DNA of 38,095 bases from Lachnospiraceae bacterium (GCA_017433725.1 JAFRGQ010000096.1:1-38095); one strand, 5' to 3'; positions 14,237 to 22,611 are shown, counted from the first letter of the stretch. Numbers and translations are program-made. The notes: generated from the letters alone by a model not told the origin.

Positions 14237-15301
14237 CTACGAGAAAAAGGATGCCTTGACCAGTATAAGCAGGAATATGAGACCGAAGGCCATGGCTAAG
14301 TCAAGGATGACGACGCCGATGATTCGGACGGCCCTGTTCTTGAAATTGCAAAGCGGCATCAGGTTTTGGATGCCAAGATAGTTGCAACTCCCGATTACTA
14401 TGGCCAGCATCGTACAGATGAATGTGATTCGTTCGATCCAGAGCCCTAAACCGTATGCGTTTTTGACTTCCAGATTAAAACCCAGCCAAAAGATAAATAC
14501 GTACATGAGAGTAGCAGTGAACATTTTCCAGGGTGTGCGTGTTCGGAAACCCGGTGGGAGAAAACGATAAGGGTCCTTTGAGTCAGGCTGCTCAGGTTTT
14601 TCAAGTAATCTGGAGATTTCTCTTTTTAATGCAGTAACATTGCTGTATCTCTCTTTCGGATTCAGGTTTGTACACCTGGCTGTGATTTTGTTCAGAGCAG
14701 ACGGATAGTCGGGACAGACGGCAAGCATTTCTTTTAACACAACACCCAGAGAAAAGATATCTGTTCTGGGGGTCGAAGATCCGAATCCGTACTGCTCCGG
14801 CGCTGCATAACCCTTTGTGCCGAGGAGAACAGTATCTTCTGCCGCTTGTTCGGAAAAGAATTTTGCTGCGTTGAAATCAAGCAGAACAGCTCTGTTATAA
14901 CCGGTGATGATGATATTGGACGGCTTTATGTCTCTGTGAATGATCGGGGGCTCGAGCGAGTGCAGGTGCTCCAGAACGGTACATATATCGCAGATGTAGT
15001 GCAGAACATCGTGACAGGTGACCTTTTTGGCAGACAGCAATTCCTCCAGCGATGTGCCGGAAACATATTCCTCGATAAGTATAAGCTGGTTGTCTATGGG
15101 ACAGCAAGCAATGATTTGCGGAATGCCCTGTATGCTGAGAGCGCTTAATCTTCTGTAGATATCGAGATTAAATACATCAAGAACTTTCTTAACATAGATT
15201 TTTTTGGTTTCTTGATGTTGAACGAGATATACTTTATGATTCTCGTTAATATCCGCTATTTCTTTGTAATAAGATATGGCAAGATGTTCCGACAGATCCA
15301 C
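14237..15301 (-). CDS. Membrane-anchored serine/threonine protein kinase
   Basis: A 354-residue Hanks-type kinase. The catalytic loop is HRDIKPSN (HRD at 122-124) and the metal-binding motif is DFNAAK (142-144), Asn replacing Gly of DFG as in several Clostridial kinases of this kind. APE appears as YAAPEQYGFG and subdomain IX as TDIFSLGVVLKEML. The glycine-rich loop is weak (YKEIADINENHKVYLV), with K38/K39 as the ATP lysine. After the domain (~260) come three predicted membrane helices, near 263-281, 291-311 and 330-352, with no extracellular sensor. It is divergent from a small HTH-type protein 54 bp away and ends in its own terminator. The regulator may be its substrate, an inference. Confidence 0.85.
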   Translation of the reverse strand: MDLSEHLAISYYKEIADINENHKVYLVQHQETKKIYVKKVLDVFNLDIYRRLSALSIQGIPQIIACCPIDNQLILIEEYVSGTSLEELLSAKKVTCHDVLHYICDICTVLEHLHSLEPPIIHRDIKPSNIIITGYNRAVLLDFNAAKFFSEQAAEDTVLLGTKGYAAPEQYGFGSSTPRTDIFSLGVVLKEMLAVCPDYPSALNKITARCTNLNPKERYSNVTALKREISRLLEKPEQPDSKDPYRFLPPGFRTRTPWKMFTATLMYVFIFWLGFNLEVKNAYGLGLWIERITFICTMLAIVIGSCNYLGIQNLMPLCNFKNRAVRIIGVVILDLAMAFGLIFLLILVKASFFS

Positions 15302-15355
15302 GCTATCAATCCTTTCGCAGTAATGATGGAATCATTATAACAAACAGGTATTAAA

Positions 15356-15817
15356 ATGGGTGAGAAAAGTACAAGAGATTTAGAGGAGGTACTCGGAAGA
15401 ACACATCTGTCCGAGTTCGATCAGTACTGCAGAGACAACAAAGAGAGCATGCACGGTGAAAGCAGTTCATTTTCTACATATATAAAGAATATTCTGGCAG
15501 GCAAGCACATGACGCAGCAGGAAGTCTTTCTGAAAGCGGAAATTCCGGAGAGGTATGGTTACAAACTGCTTTCCGGAGAGAAACGCACAAAGCAGAGAGA
15601 TATTATTCTGCGCATATGCTATGCGGCAGAATTGTCCCTTAGCGAGACGCAGAGGGTATTGAAGAAATATGAAATGCCTGTGCTGTATGCAAAGAAACAA
15701 AGGGATGCCTTACTTATGATTCTGTTCAATGAGAGACCGGGGAGCATTGCGGAAGTCAACGGCTTTTTAAGGGAGAACGGCATGGATCCGCTCAGAACAA
15801 GCGGCTTTCAGGAGTAG
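15356..15817 (+). CDS. Helix-turn-helix protein paired with the kinase
   Basis: A 153-residue protein. Residues ~38-105 look like an XRE-type helix-turn-helix: FSTYIKNILAGKHMTQQEVFLKAEIPERYGYKLLSGEKRTKQRDIILRICYAAELSLSETQRVLKKYEM. It ends in a helical part with NERPGSIAEVNGFLRENGMDPL. It starts 54 bp from the kinase on the other strand, so both share a promoter region. Similar HTH-plus-kinase pairs occur in Clostridia, but no function is established to my knowledge. Several Ser/Thr residues near the N-terminus (STRDLEE, GESSSFSTY) could be phosphorylation sites. The family assignment is moderate. Confidence 0.65.
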   Translation: MGEKSTRDLEEVLGRTHLSEFDQYCRDNKESMHGESSSFSTYIKNILAGKHMTQQEVFLKAEIPERYGYKLLSGEKRTKQRDIILRICYAAELSLSETQRVLKKYEMPVLYAKKQRDALLMILFNERPGSIAEVNGFLRENGMDPLRTSGFQE

Positions 15818-15821
15818 ATTA

Positions 15822-15870
15822 AAGAATGCCTCGGCGCTCACGCCGCGACGTGCGGCAGCTACGCATCAGC
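15822..15870 (-). repeat. Degenerate copy of the dispersed element (minus orientation)
   Basis: AAAGAATGCCTCGGCGCTCACGCC resembles the palindrome of copies A and B read on the other strand, with several mismatches, followed by CGCGACGTGCG as in the intact copies. It decays beyond about 15870. Confidence 0.5.
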
Positions 15871-15954
15871 CCGCTTTCGGATTGATTCGCAATCCTCATT
15901 GCGCGCTGAGTAGTTACAAATAATGACGTACACAGATCGCATCATATTTATCTG

Positions 15955-16157
15955 CATAACATATGAGGGAATCTTTGCGGAAAAAGGCAGGCTGCCGTTC
16001 CTTTCGGGTAGTGCTGTCCGTCCGCATGGCGGGCAAATGGAGATGGGTCTGTTTACAATCGACGGGGATGTCGAATGTCTATAGAGTACGCGTAAGCGTA
16101 TCGTGACGAAGGACGGCTGTTTTTGCAGGAAACTGTGAAAGCAGCCGCTCTTTTTGC
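15955..16157 (+). ncRNA. Structured non-coding RNA with terminator (possible raiA-type)
   Basis: This gap has no supported gene but many helices in a row. They are: GGCAGGCTGCC near 15987; GTCCGC/GCGGGC at 16016-16033; CGAC/GTCG at 16060-16073; TACGC-GTAA-GCGTA at 16087-16100 with a GNRA loop. Last is a long terminator hairpin 16114-16147 (CGGCTG..CAG-GAAA-CTG..CAGCCG) followed by CTCTTTTT. CCGTCC (16018-16023) can also pair with GGACGG (16111-16116), closing the whole fold. The size and multi-helix form recall the raiA/SolB RNA class of Clostridia, but I cannot confirm the class. No clear promoter was found. Confidence 0.55.
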
Positions 16158-16323
16158 TTGTAAGGAACGCAGTCAGAGAAGAGGCTGTAAGAGAGGTTCA
16201 GACCTTCACCTTGTGTTTACAGTCCGTCAATGATAAAGTAATTATAAGAACGTTAAACAAAGTTATAGAGTGAAGATATCCGCTTCAACAGGGCGGATTG
16301 CAATATCTCGTGGAAAGTGAGTT
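16158..16323. other. Leader of the DUF362 gene
   Basis: Between the RNA terminator and the DUF362 gene. ATCCGC/GCGGAT (16278-16283 and 16293-16298) forms a small hairpin inside GATAT...ATATC, 25 bp before the start codon. No promoter could be fixed with confidence. Confidence 0.3.
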
Positions 16324-17955
16324 ATGGACAAAAACTGGATTTTAAAAATATACGGAAAAGAATACCGAAAGATGACAAAGACCCTGCTCGCAAAAGCCGA
16401 TCTTGCCGCGATGATCGGTGACAGGGACAGGAAAATCGGAATTAAGCCGAATCTTGTGACGCCCTCCCCTGCTGACTTCGGAGCTACAACGCATCCTGAG
16501 ATCGTAGCAGGTATCATAGAGTATCTGCAGGAAAACGGATTCAGGAATATTGTTATTGCCGAAGGATCATGGGTAGGCGACCGCACAGCGGAAGCATATG
16601 AAATATGCGGATACAGGACGCTGAGTGAAACCTATGGCGTGCCGCTTCTTGACGCCCAGACGGAAGCGTACCATAAGGTGGATTGTGCCGGTATGAAGCT
16701 TGAGATTTCGGATATTGTGAACAATATCGATTTTTTGATTAATGTGCCGGTCCTGAAAGGACATTGCCAGACGAAAGTCACCTGTGCCTTGAAAAACATA
16801 AAAGGACTTATTCCGAACAGGGAGAAATCTCATTTTCATCAGATGGGTCTTCATAAACCGATCGCGCATCTTCAGAAAGGCATACGGCAGGATTTTATTG
16901 TGGTAGACCATATCTGCGGCGATCTGGATTTTGAGGAGGGCGGAAATCCCGTTATAAAAAACTGCATTATGGCAGCGACAGATCCCGTTCTCACAGACAG
17001 TTATGCCTGCTATCTTCTGGGAATCACTCCGGAGGAAGTGCCTTATATCGGACTTGCAGAGAAACTCGGAATCGGAAGTTCGAACCTCAGCAGGGCAAAG
17101 ATATTCAGGATAGAATATCGATCTGAGGGAGACGGAGTGCTGGTAGAAGACCGGGAGAAGCCGGATGAGCAGCGCTTTCTTGATGTATCTTACGTCGTGG
17201 AGGATTATGACAGCTGTAGCGCATGCTACAGTGCACTTTCATATGCTTTGTGCCGGCTAAAAGAAGAAGGACTTCTGGACAGGCTTGATACGAAAATCGG
17301 AATCGGCCAGGGAATGCAGGGAAAGACCGGAAAGCTTGGAATCGGCAAGTGCACTAAAGATTTCGATTATTGTATTATGGGATGCCCGCCCGATGAGGAG
17401 AAGGTATATCGGGAGCTGAAACAGTACATTTTGGGAAAAGTCAGTCACGCAGAGAGAGCGAGAGAGCTTTTTTATTCGGGCTATAACTGCGCACAGTCTG
17501 TATTTTGTGCATTTACCGATGTGACCGGCTTTGATCTGGACACGTCTGCACGTCTTGCATCTTCTTTCGGTGCAGGACTGGGACGGTTGCGTGAAGTGTG
17601 CGGCTCTGTGAGCGGCGCTGCCATGGTGCTCGGAGCAGTAGAGGGGTATGATGATCCGAGCGATAAGAATGCCAAGAAGGAACATTATGAGCGTGTGCGG
17701 GAGTTCGCGGCGCATTTTCGGGAGTCTGAAGGATCGATTATCTGCAAGGAACTACTGGCGAGAGGTAAGACAGGAAGGAAGAGTGAAGCGGACAGAAATG
17801 CAGATAACGCTGACGGTAATAAAATCCCTGAGAAAGTAGAGATTGGCGGTGAACCCGAAGAGAGGACGGCGAATTATTATAAGAAGAGACCGTGCCCCGA
17901 CCTGGTATACCGCGCAGCGGAGATTCTGGAAGACATGTTATCGGATAAGAAATGA
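16324..17955 (+). CDS. DUF362 protein fused to a C_GCAxxG_C_C domain
   Basis: A 543-residue fusion. Residues 1-~260 are a DUF362 domain (IGIKPNLVTPSPADFGATTHPEIV, FLINVPVLKGHCQTKVTCALKNIKGLIP, MAATDPVLTDSYACYLLG). Residues ~297-365 are the Cys-containing companion part (DSCSACYSALSYAL ... LGIGKCTKDFDYCIMGCPP). Residues ~376-440 carry the C_GCAxxG_C_C pattern: ARELFYSGYNCAQSVFCAFTD...SFGAGLGRLREVCGSVSGAAMVLG. A Lys/Glu/Asn-rich linker (~480-515) and CPDLVYRAAEIL finish it. Both families are thought to bind Fe-S or metal but have no settled role. GGAAAGTGA precedes the ATG. The Dabb-like gene follows after 34 bp, so they probably form one operon. Joining of these two domains is uncommon as far as I know. 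Confidence 0.78.
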   Translation: MDKNWILKIYGKEYRKMTKTLLAKADLAAMIGDRDRKIGIKPNLVTPSPADFGATTHPEIVAGIIEYLQENGFRNIVIAEGSWVGDRTAEAYEICGYRTLSETYGVPLLDAQTEAYHKVDCAGMKLEISDIVNNIDFLINVPVLKGHCQTKVTCALKNIKGLIPNREKSHFHQMGLHKPIAHLQKGIRQDFIVVDHICGDLDFEEGGNPVIKNCIMAATDPVLTDSYACYLLGITPEEVPYIGLAEKLGIGSSNLSRAKIFRIEYRSEGDGVLVEDREKPDEQRFLDVSYVVEDYDSCSACYSALSYALCRLKEEGLLDRLDTKIGIGQGMQGKTGKLGIGKCTKDFDYCIMGCPPDEEKVYRELKQYILGKVSHAERARELFYSGYNCAQSVFCAFTDVTGFDLDTSARLASSFGAGLGRLREVCGSVSGAAMVLGAVEGYDDPSDKNAKKEHYERVREFAAHFRESEGSIICKELLARGKTGRKSEADRNADNADGNKIPEKVEIGGEPEERTANYYKKRPCPDLVYRAAEILEDMLSDKK

Positions 17956-17989
17956 TATGTTCGGCAGATGCCGGGAAAGGAGTATACTT

Positions 17990-18274
17990 TTGAAGCATTA
18001 TATCATTGCAAAGTTGAACGAGGGAATTGACAGGAACGAACTGATTGCACCGGTAAAGGAGATTTTCGAGGAGACGCTGCAGATCCCCGGCGTCTACAGT
18101 GTGAAGGTCATGCCCTGCTGCATCGACAGACCGAACCGGTATGATATTATGATTGAAATCGGTATGGATAGGGAAGCCTTGCCGGCATACGATGCGTCAG
18201 CTCCGCACAAAAGATGGAAGGAGACATATGGCGGAATGCTCTCTGCCAAGACGATTTTTGATTGTGAAGATTGA
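17990..18274 (+). CDS. Dabb-like stress-responsive alpha/beta-barrel protein
   Basis: A 94-residue protein: MKHYIIAKLNEGIDRNELIAPVKEIFEETLQIPGVYSVKVMPCCIDRPNRYDIMIEIGMDREALPAYDASAPHKRWKETYG. The alternating beta-strand and helix pattern, ending with the 'Y..H..W' element, fits the dimeric alpha/beta barrel (Dabb) fold. Members range from stress proteins to cyclases, so no reaction is inferred. The start is TTG 17990, chosen because GGGAAAGGAG lies 8 bp upstream and the fold begins there; an open frame upstream overlaps the DUF362 gene in another phase. It is co-directional with and close to that gene. Confidence 0.7.
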   Translation: MKHYIIAKLNEGIDRNELIAPVKEIFEETLQIPGVYSVKVMPCCIDRPNRYDIMIEIGMDREALPAYDASAPHKRWKETYGGMLSAKTIFDCED

Positions 18275-18346
18275 CGTAATCACATATCCAAAGAAGCGCT
18301 AAAGCACGGGAATTTGCACATAAAATCAAACAAAAATCACTTTTAT

Positions 18347-18460
18347 TTGTGGATAATCGCGAGACTTTATGTTACAATAAGTACGTTATAGGCATAGTTG
18401 CGCAATGCCTGTAATGAAAGGACGCTCTGCGGGCTCTTATGAGAAGGTATTACTCATAAG
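18347..18460 (+). promoter_or_regulatory. Promoter and two-hairpin leader of the NifU-like/GGGtGRT operon
   Basis: TTGTGG at 18347-18352 with TATGTT at 18369-18374 (16 bp), or TACAAT at 18373-18378, is the likely promoter. The ~120-base leader contains AGGCAT/ATGCCT (18390-18395, 18405-18410) and CTTATGAG/CTCATAAG (18436-18443, 18453-18460). There is no T-run after them, so they may stabilise the message or form part of a sensing leader. GAGGAGG precedes the start codon. Confidence 0.45.
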
Positions 18461-18504
18461 ACACAATTAATCCTTTATCGAGAATAGCATATGAGGAGGA
18501 CAAT

Positions 18505-19197
18505 ATGATTTATTCGACAGAAGTTAAAAACATGTGCCCTGTCACACAGGGAGCGCGCCACGGTGCAGCTCCGATACCCGAAGAAGCTAAATGGGTAAAA
18601 GCAAAAAAAGTTGAAGACATTTCCGGTTACACACACGGCATCGGTTGGTGCGCACCTCAGCAGGGAGGATGCAAGCTTTCCCTTAACGTTAAAGACGGCA
18701 TCATTCAGGAAGCACTGGTTGAGACTCTTGGATGCTCCGGTATGACACATTCCGCAGCTATGGCAGCTGAAATTCTTCCGGGTCTTACGATTCTTGAAGC
18801 ACTGAATACTGACCTTGTCTGCGACGCGATCAACACAGCTATGAGAGAACTCTTCCTGCAGATCGTATACGGCAGAACACAGAGCGCATTTTCAGAAGGT
18901 GGTCTTCAGATTGGCGCAGGTCTTGAAGATCTCGGCAAGGGCGCTCGTACTATGATCGGTACAACATATGGCACAGTAGCTAAGGGACCGCGTTACCTTG
19001 AGCTGACAGACGGCTATATTACACATCTCGCACTGGATGAAAACGATGAGATCATCGGCTACAAGTACATCAACTTCGGCAAGATGATGGATTTCATCAA
19101 GAAGGGCGAAGATGCTCAGAAGGCTATTGAAAAAGCATCCGGTCAGTACGGCAGAGTTGCTGATGCTGCTCGCTTAATTGATCCGAGACACGAGTAA
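18505..19197 (+). CDS. NifU-like scaffold-type protein, partner of GGGtGRT protein
   Basis: A 230-residue protein with an IscU/NifU-like core: GCKLSLNVKDGIIQEALVETLGCSGMTHSAAMAAEILPGLTILEALNTDLVCDAI. Cysteines fall at C11, C49, C56, C77 and C106; GCSGMTHSAAMA mirrors the GCGSAIASSSMA loop of IscU. The second half (YLELTDGYITHLALDENDEIIGYKYINFGKMM) is specific to this family. Known family pairings in Clostridia place it directly before a GGGtGRT protein, as here (19 bp apart). Codon choice is strongly biased (GCT, GTT, CGT, AAC), a sign of high expression, in contrast with neighbours. It has a strong GAGGAGG site. A role in Fe-S or metal handling is inference. Confidence 0.75.
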   Translation: MIYSTEVKNMCPVTQGARHGAAPIPEEAKWVKAKKVEDISGYTHGIGWCAPQQGGCKLSLNVKDGIIQEALVETLGCSGMTHSAAMAAEILPGLTILEALNTDLVCDAINTAMRELFLQIVYGRTQSAFSEGGLQIGAGLEDLGKGARTMIGTTYGTVAKGPRYLELTDGYITHLALDENDEIIGYKYINFGKMMDFIKKGEDAQKAIEKASGQYGRVADAARLIDPRHE

Positions 19198-19216
19198 GAA
19201 AAGGGAGGAAGAAAAA

Positions 19217-20236
19217 ATGGCATTATTTGAATCCTATGAAAGAAGAGAGCCTCAGATTCTTGCTTGTCTGAAAGAGTACGGAATCTCTTCAATTGAAGAA
19301 TGTAAAGAGATCACAGACGCAGCCGGCATCGATGTTTATCACCTTATCGAAGGCATTCAGCCGATCTGCTTCGAGAACGCTAAATGGGCATACACAGTTG
19401 GTGCTGCCATCGCAATCAAGAAGAACTGCCGTCGTGCAGCAGACGCAGCTGCAGCTATCGGTATCGGTCTTCAGGCATTCTGCATCCCGGGATCAGTTGC
19501 TGACCGTCGTAAAGTAGGTCTTGGCCACGGCAATCTCGGCAAGATGCTTCTGGAAGAAGAGACAGAGTGCTTCGCATTCCTCGCTGGTCATGAGTCTTTC
19601 GCAGCAGCTGAAGGCGCTATCGGTATCGCTGAGAAGGCGAACAAAGTTCGTACAAAACCGCTTCGCGTTATCCTGAACGGTCTCGGCAAAGATGCAGCTC
19701 AGATCATTTCCCGTATCAACGGATTCACACATGTAGAGACAGAATTTGACTACTATACAGGAGAAGTCAAAGAAGTCGCCAGAACATGCTATTCCAAAGA
19801 TCCGGAGTCACCGCGTGCAAAGGTTAACTGCTATGGTGCAAACGATGTTCAGGAAGGCGTTGCAATCATGTGGAAAGAGAATGTTGATGTTTCCATTACA
19901 GGTAACTCCACAAACCCGACTCGCTTCCAGCATCCGGTAGCAGGTACATATAAGAAAGAGCGCGTTGAAGCAGGCAAGAAGTACTTCTCAGTTGCTTCCG
20001 GCGGCGGCACAGGCCGTACACTTCATCCGGACAACATGGCAGCTGGTCCGGCTTCCTATGGTATGACCGACACTCTGGGCCGTATGCATTCCGACGCACA
20101 GTTTGCGGGATCTTCCTCCGTTCCGGCACACGTCGAAATGATGGGTCTCATCGGTGCAGGTAATAACCCGATGGTTGGTATGACTGTATCCACAGCTGTA
20201 TCTATCGAGGAAGCTGCAAAGGCAGGAAAGTTCTAA
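19217..20236 (+). CDS. GGGtGRT family protein
   Basis: A 339-residue member of the family named for the motif seen here at residues 262-268 (SGGGTGRTLHPDNMAAGPASYGMTDTLGRMHSD). Upstream parts show AIAIKKNCRRAADAAAAIGIGLQAFCIPGSVADRRKVGLGHGNLGKMLLEEE, AFLAGHESFAAAEGAIGIAEKANKVRTKPLRVILNGLGKDAAQIISRI and a C-terminal Gly/Met-rich MMGLIGAGNNPMVGMTVSTAVSIEEA. No established function is known to me. ATG 19217 follows GGGAGGA; the frame extends upstream only into the previous gene. Codon bias matches the upstream partner, so both are probably made in large amounts together. A hairpin terminator follows. Confidence 0.85.
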   Translation: MALFESYERREPQILACLKEYGISSIEECKEITDAAGIDVYHLIEGIQPICFENAKWAYTVGAAIAIKKNCRRAADAAAAIGIGLQAFCIPGSVADRRKVGLGHGNLGKMLLEEETECFAFLAGHESFAAAEGAIGIAEKANKVRTKPLRVILNGLGKDAAQIISRINGFTHVETEFDYYTGEVKEVARTCYSKDPESPRAKVNCYGANDVQEGVAIMWKENVDVSITGNSTNPTRFQHPVAGTYKKERVEAGKKYFSVASGGGTGRTLHPDNMAAGPASYGMTDTLGRMHSDAQFAGSSSVPAHVEMMGLIGAGNNPMVGMTVSTAVSIEEAAKAGKF

Positions 20237-20258
20237 TATAACGTGTTAACTAAAGGGG

Positions 20259-20286
20259 CGCCGTCGGCATATGCCGGCGGCGTTCT
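20259..20286 (+). terminator. GC-rich terminator of the NifU-like/GGGtGRT operon
   Basis: CGCCGTCGGCAT (20259-20270) pairs with ATGCCGGCGGCG (20271-20282) over 12 bp with one G-T pair, followed by TTCTT. Confidence 0.75.
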
Positions 20287-20500
20287 TGACGTTGTGATTT
20301 TTTACGACAGAGTACCGGATTTTTGCAAATCACATTAGCCCGTCTAAATGAGGATACGTATCAATGCATGTAAGGACAATAGAGTACATGCTCCAGATAG
20401 AAATGCTTATGATCACTCCGCAATGATATAAGTGCTATTATGGATGCTTTGTTAGACTATACAGTAAAGGCTATTATATAGCACATAAGGAGGATTTATT

Positions 20501-21124
20501 ATGAGTTTGTTTGATTCGTTCGATGAGATGTTTGCGCAGGTACAGAGTGCAGCAATGAAGGCATATGAGGAGAACCAGAAATACCGGAGTGTTACTTCAC
20601 TTACCTTCAAGCCGGTGCCTGCAGAAAAAGCAAAAGCACTCAAGGCGGCGAACACCGGACTCTTCGGACTGGGATTTCTGGGAGGACTCTTTGGACGAGA
20701 TAAGGCGAAGTTTATCGAGTCGATCGAGCAGGGAAGAACAGCATATACAGAGGTTCTTGTGCTCGCAAGAGAGCACCGGGTCGTTGATCGATCCGAAAAT
20801 GATCCTGAGTCTGTTCTTTACCAGTACTATTATAAGGTGGCAGATCTCAACGGGAACGTGATCCGTGAGGATGTCCCTATGATAGACGACGAGTATTCTA
20901 TAGCTCTTGAGTATAACAATGGTGATTCTGCCAGCCAGACAGGGTGTGCCGATGTGGTGGATCCGGGCAGCTATCGTCATATGTACTTAGTGTGTTATTA
21001 TCTTGGAGATGACCAGCATTTCGTACTGCTTACGAAAGAGCAGCTTGATGATATGACACTTCTGATGAATAATGCAGGGTCACGCTTTCTTTATACGGAA
21101 GATGGCGTGGGATATAGATGGTAA
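20501..21124 (+). CDS. Uncharacterised cytoplasmic protein
   Basis: A 207-residue protein not recognised by family. The N-terminal 35 residues are helical (FDEMFAQVQSAAMKAYEENQKYRS). A short Gly/Phe-rich hinge (NTGLFGLGFLGGLFGRDKAKF) is too short and charged at its edges to be a clear membrane span. The rest alternates beta-type segments and acidic loops (TEVLVLAREHRVVDRS, YYYKVADLNGNVIREDVPMIDDEYSIALEY, MYLVCYYLGDDQHFVLLTKEQLDDM). AAGGAGG precedes the ATG. It stands alone, ended by a large palindromic terminator. The 264-bp gap upstream holds only the GGGtGRT terminator and an AT-rich stretch. Confidence 0.65.
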   Translation: MSLFDSFDEMFAQVQSAAMKAYEENQKYRSVTSLTFKPVPAEKAKALKAANTGLFGLGFLGGLFGRDKAKFIESIEQGRTAYTEVLVLAREHRVVDRSENDPESVLYQYYYKVADLNGNVIREDVPMIDDEYSIALEYNNGDSASQTGCADVVDPGSYRHMYLVCYYLGDDQHFVLLTKEQLDDMTLLMNNAGSRFLYTEDGVGYRW

Positions 21125-21138
21125 GAATGACAGTACAG

Positions 21139-21244
21139 GAGCTGTCGCATCAGACCGTGCCGACATAATTTACAGCAAGGCGTTCGCGTGAACGTCTGCC
21201 GGAAATTGTGTTGTCGCGTCTGGGTGCGGCAGCTCTTCTTTTAT
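21139..21244. terminator. Large palindromic repeat acting as terminator
   Basis: Outer arms GAGCTGTCGCA (21139-21149) and TGCGGCAGCTC (21225-21235) pair, extended by TCAGAC/GTCTGG, and a TTCTTTTA run follows. An inner stem GCGTTC/GAACGT is at about 21180-21195. It belongs to the same outer-arm family as 25355, 30713 and 36616. Confidence 0.7.
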
Positions 21245-21352
21245 GTCGTGGGACCTTGAGGATGCTTCTTGACAGGATGCCGACAACTAGGCAAAATAAA
21301 AGTTATATATGAAGTTAAAGTAAAGAAACGATAGATCACGAGGAGGAATAAC

Positions 21353-22534
21353 ATGAATTATATATTTATCTCACCCGCATACCCCGTCACCTGTACGTAT
21401 TTTTGCGACCGCTTGCATGAACTCGGCGTAAATGTGCTCGGCATCGGAGATGTGCCCTACGATACCCTGAACGAGCAACTGAAACGCTCCCTGACGGAAT
21501 ACTATTATGTGAGCTCTCTCGAGGATTATGACCAGGTGTACCGCGCCGTTGCATTTTATATCCATAAATACGGAAGGATAGACTGGCTGGAATCCCTGAA
21601 CGAATATTGGCTTCCCTCAGACGCCCGCCTGCGCACAGACTTCAATATCGCCACCGGGACCAGAGACAATGAAATTGGGGATTTGGTGAGAAAATCCGGT
21701 ATGAAGAGAGTTTTTATCGAGGCCGGCATACCGACTGCTCGTCAGCATATAGTCAGTGATCTTGAAGCCGCAAAGACCTTCATAGAGCAAGTCGGATATC
21801 CCGTAATCGCAAAACCCGATATAGGAGTCGGGGCGAACGGCACGGTGAAGATCAATTCGGAAAGTGAACTTATCTCTTTCTATGAAAACGTTCCGTCCGA
21901 ACTCTATGTGATGGAACAGTTCCTGTGCGGTGATATATGCACATATGACGCTGTCATAGACTCACATTGCGAGCCGCTGTTCGAATCTATGTGCACCTAT
22001 CCGCCGGTCATCGATTCGGTTCACAACGATGAAAATGTTCACTTTTACACGACGCCTGATGTGCCTGAGAAACTGCGTAACCTTGGAAGAAAAGCTGTAA
22101 AGGCTTTTCATGCAGATAGCCGATTTGTCCATTTTGAGTTCATTAATCTAAAGCAGGATTGTGAAGGTGTCGGAAAGGCCGGAGACTTTGCTGTGATGGA
22201 GGTCAATATGCGTCCGGCAGGCGGACATGATCCGGATATGATGAATTATGCACAGTCAACGGATGTATTCCGAATTTACGCTGAGATGGTCACACAAGAC
22301 AGGCGCATGATGCCTGAATCGGGTGAGCGTTATATCTGCGCATACGCCGCACGCAAAGACGGTCATACCTTTACACATACCCATGAGGAGATCATGGAGC
22401 GCTACGGCAGCGACATCGTAATGCAGAAGGAGATGCCGGCAATCGACTGGCCGTCGATGGGCAGATATGTCTATATGGCAAGATTCAAAGAGAAGGCGGA
22501 GATGGACAGGTATTTTGCATTTGTCCTGGAGTGA
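21353..22534 (+). CDS. ATP-grasp ligase family protein
   Basis: A 393-residue ATP-grasp protein. An N-terminal pre-ATP-grasp domain (1-~105) contains the start MNYIFISPAYP and GIGDVPYDTL. The ATP-binding lobe follows: DLEAAKTFIEQVGYPVIAKPDIGVGANGTVKI, then YVMEQFLCGDICTYDAVID as the linker strand. The metal/ATP end is FAVMEVNMRPAGGHDPDMMNYAQSTDVF, where the E and N coordinate magnesium. The fold ligates a carboxylate to an amine or thiol nucleophile, but the substrates cannot be read. CxC motifs are absent. It has a GAGGAGG site, is a single gene, and has no peptide or cofactor pathway genes next to it. Confidence 0.82.
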   Translation: MNYIFISPAYPVTCTYFCDRLHELGVNVLGIGDVPYDTLNEQLKRSLTEYYYVSSLEDYDQVYRAVAFYIHKYGRIDWLESLNEYWLPSDARLRTDFNIATGTRDNEIGDLVRKSGMKRVFIEAGIPTARQHIVSDLEAAKTFIEQVGYPVIAKPDIGVGANGTVKINSESELISFYENVPSELYVMEQFLCGDICTYDAVIDSHCEPLFESMCTYPPVIDSVHNDENVHFYTTPDVPEKLRNLGRKAVKAFHADSRFVHFEFINLKQDCEGVGKAGDFAVMEVNMRPAGGHDPDMMNYAQSTDVFRIYAEMVTQDRRMMPESGERYICAYAARKDGHTFTHTHEEIMERYGSDIVMQKEMPAIDWPSMGRYVYMARFKEKAEMDRYFAFVLE

Positions 22535-22611
22535 GACAGATGAGGGTACAGGCATATGCATTTGCCGCAGAATGAAAAAGATTGAAGTACAAAGAACTTG
22601 CCTACATGTGT

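Noticed and set aside
18505-20236. Standard NifU plus partner for nitrogen fixation
   Set aside because: No nif structural genes are present and the first protein differs from NifU beyond the core loop.
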